NCBI GenBank assembly: GCA_038849025.1
Contig: JAWCNE010000055.1
Coordinates: 1 to 8,302, forward strand
Source of the DNA: WUQU01 sp038849025
GTDB lineage: Archaea; Thermoproteota; Bathyarchaeia; Bathyarchaeales; Bathycorpusculaceae
Direction of reading: 5' to 3'
DNA length: 8,302 nt
A program made the translations under genes and the position numbers. Position 1 is the stretch's first letter. The number at the start of each line of letters is the position of its first letter. Shown piece after piece: positions 6,715 through 8,302 of the stretch. The notes below the pieces were generated by a model. That model worked only from the letters and a program-made list of their open reading frames with translations. It was not told where the DNA came from and did not search any database.

Positions 6715-7605
6715 TCAGTCTTGCGTTAATCGCTTAAGGAGGCTTTTTATTTCGGCTTTTTCAGCTTCGCCCAAAGGTAGAGCTGGCTTACGCGGATATC
6801 CTGCTGGCAATCCAAGCAGTTGCATCGCCTCTTTTATGGCTGATAGCTGGTTGTAGCGTCTAACCAGAACATCGTTTATGTAGGTTATTGTCCTTTGAAG
6901 TTTTGCCGCTTTTTTAACGTCGCCTTCCTTGTAAGCTTTGTACAGGCTTGCACACAACTTTGGATAAGCGTTGGCTACAGCTATCACTGCTCCCTTTCCG
7001 CCCAGAACAAGTGTTGGAAGCACAACATCGGCTGTTCCAGCTAGGACAGCTATTTTGTTGCTTGTTAAGCGTATTGTTTCCGTTATTGTGGCAATACTTC
7101 CGCCACTATCCTTTACGCCGACAACATTCGAATATTCATTGGCAAGCTCTGCAATTGTCGACGGTTCTAGCGCATAGCCTGTAAACTTTGGAACGCTGTA
7201 AAGGATTATGGGCAGGTCGACAGTTTCTAAAACAGCCTTGTAATGGGCAGTCAGCTCGCGGTTTGAAGGCCTATAATAGTAGGGTGTTACCACAACGGCT
7301 GCATCGACACCTAAATCCATAGCATCCCTTGTAAGCTGAATGGTCTCCCACGTGCTGGGGGCGCCTGTTCCAGCCACAACCGTCACGCTGTTCTTTGCTT
7401 CTTCTAGGACCGTGGCTATAATTTTTTGGCGTTCTCCCCTTGCCATGTATGGGGCTTCTCCGTTGCTGCCACATGGCATAAGGCCGTCGACACCGCCATC
7501 AATCCAGAACTGCACACAAACACGAAGAGCTTCAAAGTCTATTTCACCCTTCTCTGTGAAGGGCGTAATGTGAGGGACAAATATGCCTTCAAACTTGCTT
7601 TTCAT
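6715..7605 (-). CDS. DapA-superfamily (class I Schiff-base) lyase/aldolase, substrate uncertain
   Basis: A full-length 296-aa (beta/alpha)8 barrel of the dihydrodipicolinate synthase / N-acetylneuraminate lyase / KDG aldolase superfamily. It shows the Schiff-base Lys165 (VVGVKDSGGS), Tyr136 (PIILYSVPKFTGY), Tyr110 (TPYYYRPS) and the 2-oxoacid carboxylate loop CGSNGEAP (46-52). In true DapA that loop is GTTGE and the tyrosine motif is YNVPxRTG. Here the second Thr is Asn48, the first is Ser47, and the Arg that binds aspartate semialdehyde is Phe141. Pyruvate chemistry should be kept, but the partner substrate is probably not aspartate semialdehyde; a sugar-acid or other 2-oxoacid aldolase/hydratase is more likely. 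No lysine-pathway gene is adjacent. ATG 7605 is the first good start, with a TATA box centred about 40 bases upstream and only a weak Shine-Dalgarno site. Superfamily certain, activity not. Confidence 0.93.
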   Translation of the reverse strand: MKSKFEGIFVPHITPFTEKGEIDFEALRVCVQFWIDGGVDGLMPCGSNGEAPYMARGERQKIIATVLEEAKNSVTVVAGTGAPSTWETIQLTRDAMDLGVDAAVVVTPYYYRPSNRELTAHYKAVLETVDLPIILYSVPKFTGYALEPSTIAELANEYSNVVGVKDSGGSIATITETIRLTSNKIAVLAGTADVVLPTLVLGGKGAVIAVANAYPKLCASLYKAYKEGDVKKAAKLQRTITYINDVLVRRYNQLSAIKEAMQLLGLPAGYPRKPALPLGEAEKAEIKSLLKRLTQD

Positions 7606-7674
7606 TTTACGCCACTTCTAAACGGATTTTAGAAGTTTGTGTTTATAATGGTGTTTGTTGTTTAGGCGTAAAAT
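7604..7674. promoter_or_regulatory. Nested inverted repeats over the dapA-like promoter, likely operator
   Basis: Inner repeat: ACTTCTAAA (7614-7622), spacer CGGAT, TTTAGAAGT (7628-7636); 9-bp arms with no mismatch, positioned over the predicted transcription start. Outer repeat: ATTTTACGCC (7604-7613) and GGCGTAAAAT (7665-7674), a perfect 10-bp pair that flanks the inner repeat and the TATA box. A dimeric repressor on the inner site would block initiation. No regulator gene is adjacent. Confidence 0.5.
7641..7650 (-). promoter_or_regulatory. TATA box of the dapA-like gene
   Basis: Minus-strand CATTATAAAC predicts transcription starting near 7620, giving a leader of about 15 bases before ATG 7605. 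The start would fall inside the inverted repeat at 7614-7636. Confidence 0.5.
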
Positions 7675-7717
7675 AGTAGGCAAATGTCTAAGGCTTCATT
7701 TAAACTATTTTAAAGAG

Positions 7718-7819
7718 TGCCGGGGGCGGGATTTGAGCCCGCGACCTCTGGGCGCATTAGCCCCATTACGCTCTCCAGATTATGAGTCTGGCGCCCATTC
7801 CAGGCTAGGCTACCCCGGC
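7718..7819 (-). tRNA. tRNA-Met(CAT), probably elongator, with a 27-nt insertion
   Basis: Acceptor stem GCCGGGG (7819-7813) pairs with CCCCGGC (7725-7719), with discriminator A at 7718. D arm: GCCT/GGGC with G18G19 and G15. Anticodon arm: CCAGA, loop CTCATAA, TCTGG (7791-7775), anticodon CAT at 7784-7782. T arm: GCGGG, loop CTCAAAT, CCCGC. No CCA is encoded. Between the anticodon arm and the T arm are 32 bases instead of 5; removing 27 leaves the standard variable loop AGGTC and a 75-nt tRNA. The C-G-rich elongator-type anticodon stem argues against initiator tRNA, which usually has three G-C pairs there (GGG/CCC). A CAT-anticodon isoleucine tRNA (modified C34) remains possible. All canonical arms are intact, so it is likely functional. 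Confidence 0.88.
7746..7772 (-). other. Probable tRNA intron in the variable loop (non-canonical position)
   Basis: AGAG occurs at both edges of the insertion (7774-7771 and 7749-7746 on the minus strand), so splicing after position 43, 44 or 45 gives the same mature tRNA; the coordinates given are for 45/46. The intron segment GCGCCCA (7755-7749) is perfectly complementary to exon bases TGGGCGC (7797-7791). I could not draw a convincing bulge-helix-bulge by eye. A class II long variable arm is unlikely for a CAT anticodon. Confidence 0.6.
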
Positions 7820-7846
7820 TACTTTTTAGATTACCCAGGCACGTTT

Positions 7847-7866
7847 TTGTATTTTATTTTCGCTTC
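7847..7866 (-). promoter_or_regulatory. Promoter of the tRNA gene
   Basis: Minus-strand AAAATAAAATAC (about 7849-7860) is preceded by GAAGCG (BRE-like purines). A start about 26 bases on falls near 7827, leaving an 8-base 5' leader for RNase P to remove before G1 at 7819. Confidence 0.4.
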
Positions 7867-7869
7867 CTA

Positions 7870-8143
7870 AAAAACATTAAGTCGCACTTTTGGTAAACGG
7901 GTTTAAATCCAGCTTGGGCTAAGGAACTTGAAAAACAGTCTATCACCCATTTTTGTTAGAGAACAAACTGACATCTTCATCCATCTATCTCTTATCAACG
8001 AGGCCAGTCGGCCAGCTTTTTAGACCCTGTCCTTTGGTTCTTAATTGAGAGTAAAAGATTAACAACGAAAAACGGTCCTTTTTAACCGGGCGCGAAAAAC
8101 TGTGGACGAGTTAACGATATACTGCTTGGATTCATTTTTGGTT
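7870..8143. other. Intergenic stretch without recognisable gene
   Basis: No reading frame with coding character and no RNA fold that I can defend are seen on either strand. Small features only: GGCCAGTCGGCCAG at about 8000-8020 followed by CTTTTT (a weak stem plus T run on the plus strand), CGAAAAAC twice near 8068 and 8093, and TATA-like CTTTTTAACC (about 8077-8087) and CGATATACT (8115-8123). The latter could serve the gene starting at 8186 or 8225. Confidence 0.4.
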
Positions 8144-8145
8144 TT

Positions 8146-8187
8146 CTACTACGCGAATACTACTACGCCTCTACTACTACGTTGAAT
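8146..8187 (+). repeat. Three 14-bp tandem repeats upstream of the right-edge gene
   Basis: CTACTACG recurs exactly every 14 bases, at 8146, 8160 and 8174: CTACTACGCGAATA, CTACTACGCCTCTA, CTACTACGTTGAAT. The 8-base heads are identical and the 6-base tails differ. The spacing is about 1.3 helical turns. The array lies between a TATA-like element (8115-8123) and the first coding signals, so it may be a regulator-binding array or part of a 5' leader. Confidence 0.6.
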
Positions 8188-8202
8188 GTGGGAGGCGGGA
8201 AT

Positions 8203-8223
8203 ATGCTTAAGCACAGAAGGTAG
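8203..8223 (+). CDS. Possible 6-codon leader ORF (MLKHRR) with strong Shine-Dalgarno site
   Basis: ATG CTT AAG CAC AGA AGG TAG is preceded by GGGAGG (8190-8195) with a 7-base spacer, the best ribosome-binding site in this part of the window. Its TAG is followed after 1 base by the ATG at 8225, so a terminating ribosome could reinitiate on the next gene. The peptide is basic and matches nothing I know. Alternatively, the site may lie inside a longer gene starting at ATG 8186. Confidence 0.35.
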   Translation: MLKHRR

Positions 8224-8224
8224 A

Positions 8225-8302
8225 ATGGGGAATGCGCGGAAGAAACAGTTTAAACTCGAAGCCGAAGCGCGCAAAATTATTTTGGAGCATGAAAGGCTGA
8301 GG
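8225..8302 (+). CDS. Start of an unidentified gene, running off the right edge
   Basis: Twenty-six codons are visible: MGNARKKQFKLEAEARKII, then LEHERLR. The composition (Lys/Arg/Glu-rich, amphipathic, probably one long helix) looks coding and the frame is open to the edge. I do not recognise the family; short archaeal RNA-binding or ribosome-associated proteins often begin like this, but that is not evidence. Start choice: ATG 8225 has AGAAGGT just upstream and follows the mini-ORF stop by 1 base. ATG 8186 is in frame and would add 13 residues (MWEAGICLSTEGR), an atypical start that would place the strong GGGAGG site inside the gene. Confidence 0.5.
   Translation, partial: MGNARKKQFKLEAEARKIILEHERLR

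Noticed and set aside
6948..7632. Overlapping open frames on both strands within the dapA-like gene.
   Set aside because: The 296-aa enzyme frame is full length with all barrel motifs; the others are shadows.
7655..7870. Plus-strand 71-codon open frame.
   Set aside because: It runs straight through the tRNA gene on the other strand and has no coding features; the tRNA explains the sequence.
7893..7915. ACGGGTTTAAATCCAGC looks like a tRNA T arm.
   Set aside because: The stem pairs at only two or three positions and no acceptor, D or anticodon arm can be found around it.
7920..7995. Possible C/D box sRNA: GGTGATAG-like and CTGA-like boxes.
   Set aside because: The boxes fall on opposite strands or in the wrong order and spacing; no C, D', C', D series can be built.
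8000..8022. GGCC-AGTC-GGCC with a following T run as a terminator.
   Set aside because: No plus-strand gene ends upstream of it, and the stem is only 4 bp; it is mentioned only as part of the intergenic description.
1..8302. Searched for CRISPR arrays, insertion-sequence ends, toxin-antitoxin pairs and phage genes.
   Set aside because: No repeat-spacer pattern, transposase, integrase or att-like direct repeat at the tRNA 3' end is visible. The only regular array is the three-unit repeat at 8146-8187, whose 6-base variable parts are far too short for CRISPR spacers.

Overview
The window most likely comes from an archaeon, and Bathyarchaeia or a related Thermoproteota lineage is my best guess. 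Four things support this: archaeal TATA-type promoters about 25 bases ahead of leaderless or near-leaderless starts, several TTG starts, a tRNA gene without an encoded CCA end that seems to carry an intron in its variable loop, and a large soluble PAS/GAF histidine kinase next to small helical proteins of a type I associate with Thaumarchaeota and Bathyarchaeota. The lineage is inference; no rRNA or marker gene is present.

Layout. (1) 1-147, minus: the N-terminal zinc ribbon of an NrdR-type repressor of ribonucleotide reductase genes, cut by the window edge, with two NrdR-box-like sites 33 bp apart just upstream. (2) 470-1399, plus: a double-domain GNAT acetyltransferase with its own TATA box. 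(3) 1450-6114, minus: a compact operon of three genes, namely a small helical protein (107 aa), a 1306-aa soluble histidine kinase (4 PAS, 3 GAF, HisKA, HATPase) and a stand-alone receiver. The genes are joined by a 1-base gap and a 49-base overlap. (4) 6236-6562, minus: a second small helical protein, paralogous to the first one, under its own promoter. (5) 6715-7605, minus: a DapA-superfamily lyase/aldolase that keeps the Schiff-base lysine but has lost residues typical of true dihydrodipicolinate synthase. Its promoter holds a perfect 9+9 bp inverted repeat. (6) 7718-7819, minus: tRNA-Met(CAT) with a 27-nt insertion at position 43-46. (7) 7870-8302: mostly non-coding, then three 14-bp tandem repeats, a 6-codon mini-ORF with a strong Shine-Dalgarno site, and the start of an unidentified gene running off the right edge.

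How the genes may work together: the 107-aa protein, kinase and receiver form one transcription unit. The kinase has no membrane segment, so it should sense a cytoplasmic signal (small molecule, redox or metal). The receiver has no DNA-binding domain, so output must pass by protein contact. The two helical paralogues beside it are natural candidates as partners, but that is inference. The nrdR, GNAT, dapA-like and tRNA loci look like independent units.
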